In this document: positions 48,816 to 62,139 of the stretch, piece by piece | How the letters are laid out: each line of letters opens with the position of its first letter | Position numbering within the stretch: position 1 is the stretch's first letter | Source: Oasisia sp. SBJ-2009 | Taxonomy: Eukaryota > Annelida > Polychaeta > Sabellida > Siboglinidae | NCBI GenBank assembly: GCA_964017155.1 | Contig: OZ024858.1 | Coordinates: 25,389,187 to 25,453,186, forward strand | DNA: 64,000 bases | Direction of reading: 5' to 3' | Notes under the pieces: generated by a model | Told to the model about the DNA's origin: nothing | The model's database searches: none | What the model saw: only the letters and a program-made list of their open reading frames with translations | Position numbers and translations under genes: made by a program

Positions 48816-51800
48816 CGCGAGAGTAGTGGTGCACCCCTCGCAAGTCTAGTATATAATGTCGTAGTCGTATGGGTAGTTTGGAACAACGTTTGTTTTCTCG
48901 TATGGTACTTCGCCATGACTGTTATGTCTAGCTTTTGGCGTTACCTGTTTGTCGGCATAGCGCTCATGACATGGCCAAAAACCTGGACTGTTGGCATTGA
49001 TCACTGTAGCATATGCTATTGTTTCAATGGCAATGTCTGAAAATATGCAGCCGCTCTCCGTCACTACCTGATACAAATATGCGTGCCGAGAAATGTGTGA
49101 CTGCAATAAATACTGGTATCAAAATATCGAATGATTCCTACACTTGTTTCAGAAGGAAGACAAATCAAATGCGTACCCGTGGGTTACAATTTTGCAGCAA
49201 AGACGTATAGGCACTTGTGTAGGTTGCCTTTTCATGCTGATTCCTAAGTATGCTGTTTCAGGTCGAGATTAATGTGTTGTGTTTGGTGTCATGACGAGCA
49301 AACGGTCATCTACTGAACCGTATTGAGTGGGTGTATGTGTGCACGCGACAATGTGTGTGACATTCTCCTTGCGAATGGGGCTTATGCATATAAATGTTAA
49401 GATACTTTCCGCGGTTCGATCTCGGCCTCTTCGTTTCATTTACATTATTTTGCATCATATTTTGACATTACCTATTTTGAAATACATCATATAGCGTGAA
49501 AAAATAGCTCGATCAATCGTCTAAGTAAAACGTTTCGATTGTAAAAACTGTAATATTAAAACTAATGTCCATTCGCACTTGCTATGATACATATGTCGAT
49601 GTCAAGCTATCGTTCATTTGATTCTCCCAGTGATCGGCCTACATTATCATCTACCTCAACACGTTATATAAATAAAATAACTTGATAAAAACAAAGCTTC
49701 ACCCACTGTCGAATGACTGTTCTGCGTCGCCAGTCTTCATATCATCGGGCCTGGTCGGTCAGTAATGCTGCCAGAAGTCGTCGGCCATGTGTCGCTGTAT
49801 CTTCACCGGGCGCAGACACCTGATAAAAACAATAAAAGAGCGTTACAATGTGCACGGTGTCTAACAACATTGAAACGAGCATGCTCAATTCTTATATATG
49901 CCCACATTCCTTCACCCCACTGGCGACAAAGGCGCAAATCCCACAGCGATGCGGTCGAGATTACACTAAAGAAACTGGCATCTCTCGCCAGCATTCGGGT
50001 GCGCGGAACAGTAATGGCGGCAAACCGGAAGACGCGCCACAACAATACGGTGACGTCACGACAATACGGCAGACGCGCCATTTACGTTCCTCGCGGCGTC
50101 AGATTTCAAGATGGCCGCGCCGTTGATCTAAGCATACTGGAGGGGGGAAGGACTCTTTCTTCCATCTTTTCCTTCTTTCTTTCAATGTTTTATTTGCGCT
50201 AGCCTATTTCGCAATAAGGTACACACACAGGACTACAGTTGCATTATGGTACAACCGCCTGTGGAACATTCGGGTACTTTTTCTGCAAGATGCAAGTCAA
50301 TGTGCGTGGTGTATAACACCGATTAGATTCAACAAAATCAGACTCTCTCCATTGATTGTTATACCAAATATATCAGGCCTGCTGCGTCCGCGCGTATTAA
50401 GACCACTACACTACCCGCGCCTGTCGTAATGAAATGTCAAATGTAGGAGCAATTGAGGTTGGTTTGCATTCTGCATAATTCATGTCGGAAATGGAACAGA
50501 ATATTCATATTTTTGTTCTCATTCACAGTATACTGTATATGGTGCAGACCACTCTTCGATGAGTTGTCTCAATGTCTCAAGCAGCTTTCCACCTATGTCT
50601 AGGCAAATAGAAGTTTGGGCAGTATCTAATTTAACATTCGTATTGCTGAGCTTCACATTACTACACTCAACGACAGAAGTTCCGTTCATTGTGTTGGCAA
50701 TCTACTCTCTGCAATCTGGAACTCTAAAACGTGTTAGCGGCGACGCCACGAGGGTGTGTGCAGGCTGCGCAAAGATGTATCTGAAGCATCATATGCCATC
50801 CCAAGCGATAAGAGACGTTCGTTCGCATACAGATTTACTCTGTAATGTAATACTCTGTGTAGGGTGTACAATTTGTGTAGCTAGCTCAACATCAACGATG
50901 ATATGATGCGACCTTTGCCTGTTGGTTGCTTTGTGGTTTCGTTTTCATGTTGAACTTGCGAAATGTCTGTTCTTTGGTTTCAGGTCTTCCTATTAGATTC
51001 CGAAGTGTGAGGGACACAGCCACTCTGAGAATGCGACGCGAGAGTAGTGGGGCACCCCTCGCAAGTCTAGTATATAATGTCGTAGTCGTATGGGTAGTTT
51101 GGAACAACGTTTGTTTTCTCGTATGGTACTTCGCCATGACTGTTATGTCTAGCTTTTGGCGTTACCTGTTTGTCGGCATAGCGCTCATGACATGGCCAAA
51201 AACCTGGACTGTTGGCATTGATCACTGTAGCATATGCTATTGTTTCAATGGCAATGTCTGAAAATATGCAGCCGGTCTCCGTCACTACCTGATACAAATA
51301 TGCGTGCCGAGAAATGTGTGACTGCAATAAATACTGGTCTCAAAATATCGAATGATTCCTACACTTGTTTCAGAAGGAAGACAAATCAAATGCGTACCCG
51401 TGGGTTACAATTTTGCAGCAAAGACGTATAGGCACTTGTGTAGGTTGCCTTTTCATGCTGATTCCTAAGTATGCTGTTTCAGGTCGAGATTAATGTGTTG
51501 TGTTTGGTGTCATGACGAGCAAACGGTCATCTACTGAACCGTATTGAGTGGGTGTATGTGTGCACGCGACAATGTGTGTGACATTCTCCTTGCGAATGGG
51601 GCTTATGCATATAAATGTTAAGATACTTTCCGCGGTTCGATCTCGACCTCTTCGTTTCATTTACATTATTTTGCATCATATTTTGACATTACCTATTTTG
51701 AAATACATCATATAGCGTGAAAAAATAGCTCGATCAATCGTCTAAGTAAAACGTTTCGATTGTAAAAACTGTAATATTAAAACTAATGTCCATTCGCACT

Positions 51801-52554
51801 TGCTATGATACATATGTCGATGTCAAGCTATCGTTCATTTGATTCTCCCAGTGATCGGCCTACATTATCATCTACCTCAACACGTTATATAAATAAAATA
51901 ACTTGATAAAAACAAAGCTTCACCCACTGTCGAATGACTGTTCTGCGTCGCCAGTCTTCATATCATCGGGCCTGGTCGGTCAGTAATGCTGCCAGAAGTC
52001 GTCGGCCATGTGTCGCTGTATCTTCACCGGGCGCAGACACCTGATAAAAACAATAAAAGAGCGTTACAATGTGCACGGTGTCTAACAACATTGAAACGAG
52101 CATGCTCAATTCTTATATATGCCCACATTCCTTCACCCCACTGGCGACAAAGGCGCAAATCCCACAGCGATGCGGTCGAGATTACACTAAAGAAACTGGC
52201 ATCTCTCGCCAGCATTCGGGTGCGCGGAACAGTAATGGCGGCAAACCGGAAGACGCGCCACAACAATACGGTGACGTCACGACAATACGGCAGACGCGCC
52301 ATTTACGTTCCTCGCGGCGTCAGATTTCAAGATGGCCGCGCCGTTGATCTAAGCATACTGGAGGGGGGAAGGACTCTTTCTTCCATCTTTTCCTTCTTTC
52401 TTTCAATGTTTTATTTGCGCTAGCCTATTTCGCAATAAGGTACACACACAGGACTACAGTTGCATTATGGTACAACCGCCTGTGGAACATTCGGGTACTT
52501 TTTCTGCAAGATGCAAGTCAATGTGCGTGGTGTATAACACCGATTAGATTCAAC
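48048..52554 (+). repeat. Duplicated block, right copy (partner 43606-48112)
   Basis: It contains the tail of monomer 22, all of monomer 23 and most of monomer 24. It overlaps the left copy slightly, as expected for a two-unit tandem duplication. Confidence 0.85.
48816..51036 (+). repeat. Monomer 23 (class F), 2221 bp, duplicate of monomer 21
   Basis: It repeats monomer 21 at +4442, including the GCCGCTCTCC change near 49050. I noticed no difference between the two over their full length. Confidence 0.95.
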
Positions 52555-53257
52555 AAAATCAGACTCTCTCCATTGATTGTTATACCAAATATATCAGGCC
52601 TGCTGCGTCCGCGCGTATTAAGACCACTACACTACCCGCGCCTGTCGTAATGAAATGTCAAATGTAGGAGCAATTGAGGTTGGTTTGCATTCTGCATAAT
52701 TCATGTCGGAAATGGAACAGAATATTCATATTTTTGTTCTCATTCACAGTATACTGTATATGGTGCAGACCACTCTTCGATGAGTTGTCTCAATGTCTCA
52801 AGCAGCTTTCCACCTATGTCTAGGCAAATAGAAGTTTGGGCAGTATCTAATTTAACATTCGTATTGCTGAGCTTCACATTACTACACTCAACGACAGAAG
52901 TTCCGTTCATTGTGTTGGCAATCTACTCTCTGCAATCTGGAACTCTAAAACGTGTTAGCGGCGACGCCACGAGGGTGTGTGCAGGCTGCGCAAAGATGTA
53001 TCTGAAGCATCATATGCCATCCCAAGCGATAAGAGACGTTCGTTCGCATACAGATTTACTCTGTAATGTAATACTCTGTGTAGGGTGTACAATTTGTGTA
53101 GCTAGCTCAACATCAACGATGATATGATGCGACCTTTGCCTGTTGGTTGCTTTGTGGTTTCGTTTTCATGTTGAACTTGCGAAATGTCTGTTCTTTGGTT
53201 TCAGGTCTTCCTATTAGATTCCGAAGTGTGAGGGACACAGCCACTCTGAGAATGCGA
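51037..53257 (+). repeat. Monomer 24 (class F), 2221 bp
   Basis: It matches monomer 22 at +4442 through the G-run and on to about 52554, including CTCGACC near 51642. It then keeps the class F tail (CAAAATCAG, GAGGTTGG) instead of the class E tail of monomer 22. Confidence 0.95.
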
Positions 53258-55478
53258 CGCGAGAGTAGTGGGGCACCCCTCGCAAGTCTAGTATATAATG
53301 TCGTAGTCGTATGGGTAGTTTGGAACAACGTTTGTTTTCTCGTATGGTACTTCGCCATGACTGTTATGTCTAGCTTTTGGCGTTACCTGTTTGTCGGCAT
53401 AGCGCTCATGACATGGCCAAAAACCTGGACTGTTGGCATTGATCACTGTAGCATATGCTATTGTTTCAATGGCAATGTCTGAAAATATGCAGCCGGTCTC
53501 CGTCACTACCTGATACAAATATGCGTGCCGAGAAATGTGTGACTGCAATAAATACTGGTCTCAAAATATCGAATGATTCCTACACTTGTTTCAGAAGGAA
53601 GACAAATCAAATGCGTACCCGTGGGTTACAATTTTGCAGCAAAGACGTATAGGCACTTGTGTAGGTTGCCTTTTCATGCTGATTCCTAAGTATGCTGTTT
53701 CAGGTCGAGATTAATGTGTTGTGTGTGGTGTCATGACGAGCAAACGGTCATCTACTGAACCGTATTGAGTGGGTGTATGTGTGCACGCGACAATGTGTGT
53801 GACATTCTCCTTGCGAATGGGGCTTATGCATATAAATGTTAAGATACTTTCCGCGGTTCGATCTCGGCCTCTTCGTTTCATTTACATTATTTTGCATCAT
53901 ATTTTGACATTACCTATTTTGAAATACATCATATAGCGTGAAAAAATAGCTCGATCAATCGTCTAAGTAAAACGTTTCGATTGTAAAAACTGTAATATTA
54001 AAACTAATGTCCATTCGCACTTGCTATGATACATATGTCGATGTCAAGCTATCGTTCATTTGATTCTCCCAGTGATCGGCCTACATTATCATCTACCTCA
54101 ACACGTTATATAAATAAAATAACTTGATAAAAACAAAGCTTCACCCACTGTCGAATGACTGTTCTGCGTCGCCAGTCTTCATATCATCGGGCCTGGTCGG
54201 TCAGTAATGCTGCCAGAAGTCGTCGGCCATGTGTCGCTGTATCTTCACCGGGCGCAGACACCTGATAAAAACAATAAAAGAGCGTTACAATGTGCACGGT
54301 GTCTAACAACATTGAAACGAGCATGCTCAATTCTTATATATGCCCACATTCCTTCACCCCACTGGCGACAAAGGCGCAAATCCCACAGCGATGCGGTCGA
54401 GATTACACTAAAGAAACTGGCATCTCTCGCCAGCATTCGGGTGCGCGGAACAGTAATGGCGGCAAACCGGAAGACGCGCCACAACAATACGGTGACGTCA
54501 CGACAATACGGCAGACGCGCCATTTACGTTCCTCGCGGCGTCAGATTTCAAGATGGCCGCGCCGTTGATCTAAGCATACTGGAGGGGGGAAGGACTCTTT
54601 CTTCCATCTTTTCCTTCTTTCTTTCAATGTTTTATTTGCGCTAGCCTATTTCGCAATAAGGTACACACACAGGACTACAGTTGCATTATGGTACAACCGC
54701 CTGTGGAACATTCGGGTACTTTTTCTGCAAGATGCAAGTCAATGTGCGTGGTGTATAACACCGATTAGATTCAACAAAATCAGACTCTCTCCATTGATTG
54801 TTATACCAAATATATCAGGCCTGCTGCGTCCGCGCGTATTAAGACCACTACACTACCCGCGCCTGTCGTAATGAAATGTCAAATGTAGGAGCAATTGAGG
54901 TTGGTTTGCATTCTGCATAATTCATGTCGGAAATGGAACAGAATATTCATATTTTTGTTCTCATTCACAGTATACTGTATATGGTGCAGACCACTCTTCG
55001 ATGAGTTGTCTCAATGTCTCAAGCAGCTTTCCACCTATGTCTAGGCAAATAGAAGTTTGGGCAGTATCTAATTTAACATTCGTATTGCTGAGCTTCACAT
55101 TACTACACTCAACGACAGAAGTTCCGTTCATTGTGTTGGCAATCTACTCTCTGCAATCTGGAACTCTAAAACGTGTTAGCGGCGACGCCACGAGGGTGTG
55201 TGCAGGCTGCGCAAAGATGTATCTGAAGCATCATATGCCATCCCAAGCGATAAGAGACGTTCGTTCGCATACAGATTTACTCTGTAATGTAATACTCTGT
55301 GTAGGGTGTACAATTTGTGTAGCTAGCTCAACATCAACGATGATATGATGCGACCTTTGCCTGTTGGTTGCTTTGTGGTTTCGTTTTCATGTTGAACTTG
55401 CGAAATGTCTGCTCATTGGTTTCAGGTCTTCCTATTAGATTCCGAAGTGTGAGGGACACAGCCACTCTGAGAATGCGA
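53258..55478 (+). repeat. Monomer 25 (class F), 2221 bp
   Basis: It is almost identical to monomer 24. Differences noticed are TTGTGTGTGG near 53720 (others TTGTGTTTGG), CTCGGCC near 53864 in place of CTCGACC, and GTCTGCTCATTGG near 55408, shared with the ends of monomers 14, 16, 20, 22 and 28. Confidence 0.95.
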
Positions 55479-57698
55479 CGCGAGAGTAGTGGTGCACCCC
55501 TCGCAAGTCTAGTATATAATGTCGTAGTCGTATGGGTAGTTTGGAACAACGTTTGTTTTCTCGTATGGTACTTCGCCATGACTGTTATGTCTAGCTTTTG
55601 GCGTTACCTGTTTGTCGGCATAGCGCTCATGACATGGCCAAAAACCTGGACTGTTGGCATTGATCACTGTAGCATATGCTATTGTTTCAATGGCAATGTC
55701 TGAAAATATGCAGCCGGTCTCCGTCACTACCTGATACAAATATGCGTGCCGAGAAATGTGTGACTGCAATAAATACTGGTATCAAAATATCGAATGATTC
55801 CTACACTTGTTTCAGAAGGAAGACAAATCAAATGCGTACCCGTGGGTTACAATTTTGCAGCAAAGACGTATAGGCACTTGTGTAGGTTGCCTTTTCATGC
55901 TGATTCCTAAGTATGCTGTTTCAGGTCGAGATTAATGTGTTGTGTTTGGTGTCATGACGAGCAAACGGTCATCTACTGAACCGTATTGAGTGGGTGTATG
56001 TGTGCACGCGACAATGTGTGTGACATTCTCCTTGCGAATGGGGCTTATGCATATAAATGTTAAGATACTTTCCGCGGTTCGATCTCGGCCTCTTCGTTTC
56101 ATTTACATTATTTTGCATCATATTTTGACATTACCTATTTTGAAATACATCATATAGCGTGAAAAAATAGCTCGATCAATCGTCTAAGTAAAACGTTTCG
56201 ATTGTAAAAACTGTAATATTAAAACTAATGTCCATTCGCACTTGCTATGATACATATGTCGATGTCAAGCTATCGTTCATTTGATTCTCCCAGTGATCGG
56301 CCTACATTATCATCTACCTCAACACGTTATATAAATAAAATAACTTGATAAAAACAAAGCTTCACCCACTGTCGAATGACTGTTCTGCGTCGCCAGTCTT
56401 CATATCATCGGGCCTGGTCGGTCAGTAATGCTGCCAGAAGTCGTCGGCCATGTGTCGCTGTATCTTCACCGGGCGCAGACACCTGATAAAAACAATAAAA
56501 GAGCGTTACAATGTGCACGGTGTCTAACAACATTGAAACGAGCATGCTCAATTCTTATATATGCCCACATTCCTTCACCCCACTGGCGACAAAGGCGCAA
56601 ATCCCACAGCGATGCGGTCGAGATTACACTAAAGAAACTGGCATCTCTCGCCAGCATTCGGGTGCGCGGAACAGTAATGGCGGCAAACCGGAAGACGCGC
56701 CACAACAATACGGTGACGTCACGACAATACGGCAGACGCGCCATTTACGTTCCTCGCGGCGTCAGATTTCAAGATGGCCGCGCCGTTGATCTAAGCATAC
56801 TGGAGGGGGGAGGACTCTTTCTTCCATCTTTTCCTTCTTTCTTTCAATGTTTTATTTGCGCTAGCCTATTTCGCAATAAGGTACACACACAGGACTACAG
56901 TTGCATTATGGTACAACCGCCTGTGGAACATTCGGGTACTTTTTCTGCAAGATGCAAGTCAATGTGCGTGGTGTATAACACCGATTAGATTCAACAAAAT
57001 CAGACTCTCTCCATTGATTGTTATACCAAATATATCAGGCCTGCTGCGTCCGCGCGTATTAAGACCACTACACTACCCGCGCCTGTCGTAATGAAATGTC
57101 AAATGTAGGAGCAATTGAGGTTGGTTTGCATTCTGCATAATTCATGTCGGAAATGGAACAGAATATTCATATTTTTGTTCTCATTCACAGTATACTGTAT
57201 ATGGTGCAGACCACTCTTCGATGAGTTGTCTCAATGTCTCAAGCAGCTTTCCACCTATGTCTAGGCAAATAGAAGTTTGGGCAGTATCTAATTTAACATT
57301 CGTATTGCTGAGCTTCACATTACTACACTCAACGACAGAAGTTCCGTTCATTGTGTTGGCAATCTACTCTCTGCAATCTGGAACTCTAAAACGTGTTAGC
57401 GGCGACGCCACGAGGGTGTGTGCAGGCTGCGCAAAGATGTATCTGAAGCATCATATGCCATCCCAAGCGATAAGAGACGTTCGTTCGCATACAGATTTAC
57501 TCTGTAATGTAATACTCTGTGTAGGGTGTACAATTTGTGTAGCTAGCTCAACATCAACGATGATATGATGCGACCTTTGCCTGTTGGTTGCTTTGTGGTT
57601 TCGTTTTCATGTTGAACTTGCGAAATGTCTGTTCTTTGGTTTCAGGTCTTCCTATTAGATTCCGAAGTGTGAGGGACACAGCCACTCTGAGAATGCGA
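55479..57698 (+). repeat. Monomer 26 (class F), 2220 bp
   Basis: It is a class F unit with GGTGCACCCC at the start. Its G-run is 6 long followed by AGG rather than AAGG, so it is one base shorter than its neighbours. That one-base change extends the plus-strand frame to 186 codons (56428-56988), a consequence of indel variation rather than of coding constraint. Confidence 0.95.
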
Positions 57699-59919
57699 CG
57701 CGAGAGTAGTGGGGCACCCCTCGCAAGTCTAGTATATAATGTCGTAGTCGTATGGGTAGTTTGGAACAACGTTTGTTTTCTCGTATGGTACTTCGCCATG
57801 ACTGTTATGTCTAGCTTTTGGCGTTACCTGTTTGTCGGCATAGCGCTCATGACATGGCCAAAAACCTGGACTGTTGGCATTGATCACTGTAGCATATGCT
57901 ATTGTTTCAATGGCAATGTCTGAAAATATGCAGCCGGTCTCCGTCACTACCTGATACAAATATGCGTGCCGAGAAATGTGTGACTGCAATAAATACTGGT
58001 CTCAAAATATCGAATGATTCCTACACTTGTTTCAGAAGGAAGACAAATCAAATGCGTACCCGTGGGTTACAATTTTGCAGCAAAGACGTATAGGCACTTG
58101 TGTAGGTTGCCTTTTCATGCTGATTCCTAAGTATGCTGTTTCAGGTCGAGATTAATGTGTTGTGTTTGGTGTCATGACGAGCAAACGGTCATCTACTGAA
58201 CCGTATTGAGTGGGTGTATGTGTGCACGCGACAATGTGTGTGACATTCTCCTTGCGAATGGGGCTTATGCATATAAATGTTAAGATACTTTCCGCGGTTC
58301 GATCTCGGCCTCTTCGTTTCATTTACATTATTTTGCATCATATTTTGACATTACCTATTTTGAAATACATCATATAGCGTGAAAAAATAGCTCGATCAAT
58401 CGTCTAAGTAAAACGTTTCGATTGTAAAAACTGTAATATTAAAACTAATGTCCATTCGCACTTGCTATGATACATATGTCGATGTCAAGCTATCGTTCAT
58501 TTGATTCTCCCAGTGATCGGCCTACATTATCATCTACCTCAACACGTTATATAAATAAAATAACTTGATAAAAACAAAGCTTCACCCACTGTCGAATGAC
58601 TGTTCTGCGTCGCCAGTCTTCATATCATCGGGCCTGGTCGGTCAGTAATGCTGCCAGAAGTCGTCGGCCATGTGTCGCTGTATCTTCACCGGGCGCAGAC
58701 ACCTGATAAAAACAATAAAAGAGCGTTACAATGTGCACGGTGTCTAACAACATTGAAACGAGCATGCTCAATTCTTATATATGCCCACATTCCTTCACCC
58801 CACTGGCGACAAAGGCGCAAATCCCACAGCGATGCGGTCGAGATTACACTAAAGAAACTGGCATCTCTCGCCAGCATTCGGGTGCGCGGAACAGTAATGG
58901 CGGCAAACCGGAAGACGCGCCACAACAATACGGTGACGTCACGACAATACGGCAGACGCGCCATTTACGTTCCTCGCGGCGTCAGATTTCAAGATGGCCG
59001 CGCCGTTGATCTAAGCATACTGGAGGGGGGGAGGACTCTTTCTTCCATCTTTTCCTTCTTTCTTTCAATGTTTTATTTGCGCTAGCCTATTTCGCAATAA
59101 GGTACACACACAGGACTACAGTTGCATTATGCTACAACCGCCTGTGGAACATTCGGGTACTTTTTCTGCAAGATGCAAGTCAATGTGCGTGGTGTATAAC
59201 ACCGATTAGATTCAACAAAATCAGACTCTCTCCATTGATTGTTATACCAAATATATCAGGCCTGCTGCGTCCGCGCGTATTAAGACCACTACACTACCCG
59301 CGCCTGTCGTAATGAAATGTCAAATGTAGGAGCAATTGAGGTTGGTTTGCATTCTGCATAATTCATGTCGGAAATGGAACAGAATATTCATATTTTTGTT
59401 CTCATTCACAGTATACTGTATATGGTGCAGACCACTCTTCGATGAGTTGTCTCAATGTCTCAAGCAGCTTTCCACCTATGTCTAGGCAAATAGAAGTTTG
59501 GGCAGTATCTAATTTAACATTCGTATTGCTGAGCTTCACATTACTACACTCAACGACAGAAGTTCCGTTCATTGTGTTGGCAATCTACTCTCTGCAATCT
59601 GGAACTCTAAAACGTGTTAGCGGCGACGCCACGAGGGTGTGTGCAGGCTGCGCAAAGATGTATCTGAAGCATCATATGCCATCCCAAGCGATAAGAGACG
59701 TTCGTTCGCATACAGATTTACTCTGTAATGTAATACTCTGTGTAGGGTGTACAATTTGTGTAGCTAGCTCAACATCAACGATGATATGATGCGACCTTTG
59801 CCTGTTGGTTGCTTTGTGGTTTCGTTTTCATGTTGAACTAGCGAAATGTCTGTTCTTTGGTTTCAGGTCTTCCTATTAGATTCCGAAGTGTGAGGGACAC
59901 AGCCACTCTGAGAATGCGA
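57699..59919 (+). repeat. Monomer 27 (class F), 2221 bp
   Basis: It is a standard class F unit with a G-run of 7 followed by AGG. Private changes are TTATGCTACAACC near 59127 (others GGTACAACC) and GAACTAGCGAAATG near 59835. The second introduces a TAG that shortens the plus-strand frame spanning the next unit boundary. Confidence 0.95.
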
Positions 59920-62139
59920 CGCGAGAGTAGTGGGGCACCCCTCGCAAGTCTAGTATATAATGTCGTAGTCGTATGGGTAGTTTGGAACAACGTTTGTTTT
60001 CTCGTATGGTACTTCGCCATGACTGTTATGTCTAGCTTTTGGCGTTACCTGTTTGTCGGCATAGCGCTCATGACATGGCCAAAAACCTGGACTGTTGGCA
60101 TTGATCACTGTAGCATATGCTATTGTTTCAATGGCAATGTCTGAAAATATGCAGCCGGTCTCCGTCACTACCTGATACAAATATGCGTGCCGAGAAATGT
60201 GTGACTGCAATAAATACTGGTCTCAAAATATCGAATGATTCCTACACTTGTTTCAGAAGGAAGACAAATCAAAAGAGTACCCGTGGGTTACAATTTTGCA
60301 GCAAAGACGTATAGGCACTTGTGTAGGTTGCCTTTTCATGCTGATTCCTAAGTTTGCTGTTTCAGGTCGAGATTAATGCGTTGTGTTTGGTGTCATGACG
60401 AGCAAACGGTCATCTACTGAACCGTATTGAGTGGGTGTATGTGTGCACGCGACAATGTGTGTGACATTCTCCTTGCGAATGGGGCTTATGCATATAAATG
60501 TTAAGATACTTTCCGCGGTTCGATCTCGGCCTCTTCGTTTCATTTACATTATTTTGCATCATATTTTGACATTACTTATTTTGAAATACATCATATAGCG
60601 TGAAAAAATAGCTCGATCAATCGTCTAAGTAAAACGTTTCGATTGTAAGAACTGTAATATTAAAACTAATGTCCATTCGCACTTGCTATGATACATATGT
60701 CGATGTCAAGCTATCGTTCATTTGATTCTCCCAGTGATCGGCCTACATTATCATCTACCTCAACACGTTATATAAATAAATAACTTGATAAAAATAAAGT
60801 TTCACCCACTGTCGAATGACTGTTCTGCGTCGCCAGTCTTCATATCATCGGGCCTGGTCGGTCAGTAATGCTGCCAGAAGTCTTCGGCCATGTGTCGCTG
60901 TATCATCACCGGGCGCAGATACCTGATAAAAACAATAAAAGAGCGTTACAATGTGCACGGTGTCTAACAACATTGAAACGAGCATGCTCAATTCTTACAT
61001 ATGCCCACATTCCTTCACCCCACTGGCGACAAAGGCGCAAATCCCACAGCGATGCGATCGAGATTACATTAATGAAACTGGCATCTCTCGCCAGCATTCG
61101 GGTGCGCGGAACAGTAATGGCGACAAACCGGAAGACGCGCCACAACAATACGGTGACGTCACGACAATACGGCAGACGCGCCATTTACGTTCCTCGCGGC
61201 GTCAGATTTCAAGATGGCCACGCCGTTGATCTAAGCATTCTGGAGGGGGGGGGGGCTCTTTCTTCCATCTTTTACTTCTTTCTTTCAATGTTTTATTTGC
61301 GCTAGCCTATTTTGCAATAAGGTACACACACAGGACTACAGTTGCATTATGGTACAACGGCCTGTGCGACATTCGGGTACTTTTTCTGCAAGATGCAAGT
61401 CAATGTGCGTGGTGTATAACACCGATTAGATTCAACAAAGTCAGACTTTCTCCATTGATTGTTATACCAAATATATCAGGCCTGCTGCGTCCGCGCGTAT
61501 TAAGACCACTGCACTACCCGCGCCTGTCGTAATGAAGTGTCAAATGTAGGAGCAATTGAGCTTGGTTTGCATTCTGCATAATTCTTGTCGGAAATGGAAC
61601 AGAATATTCATATTTTTGTTCTCATTCACAGTATACTGTATATGGTGCAGACCATTCTTCGATGAGTTGTCTCAATGTCTCAAGCAGCTTTCCACCTATG
61701 TGTAGGCAAATAGAAGTTTGGGCAGTATCTAATTTAACATTCGTATTGCTGAGCTTCACATTACTACACTCAACGACAGAAGTTCCGTTTATTGTATTGG
61801 CAATCTACTCTCTGCAATCTGGAACTCTAAAACGTGTTAGCGGCGACGCCACGAGGGTGTGTGCAGGCTGCGCAAAGATGTATCTGAAGCATCATATGCC
61901 ATCCCAAGCGATAACAGACGTTCGTTCGCATACAGATTTACTCTGTAATGTAATACTCTGTGTAGGGTGTACAATTTGTGTAGCTAGCTCAACATCAACG
62001 ATGATATGATGCGACCTTTGCCTGTTGGTTGCTTTGTGGTTTCGTTTTCATGTTGAACTTGCGAAATGTCTGCTCATTGGTTTCAGGTCTTCCTATTAGA
62101 TTCCGAAGTGTGAGGGACACAGCCACTCTGAGAATGCGA
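59920..62139 (+). repeat. Monomer 28 (class E), 2220 bp
   Basis: It shares AAGTTTGCTG near 60349 and GTATCATCACC near 60900 with monomers 16 and 20. It has the longest G-run in the window, 11 bases at 61245-61255. Private changes include AAAGTTTCACCC near 60796, ATTACATTAATG near 61064 and CTATGTGTAGG near 61695. Confidence 0.95.
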
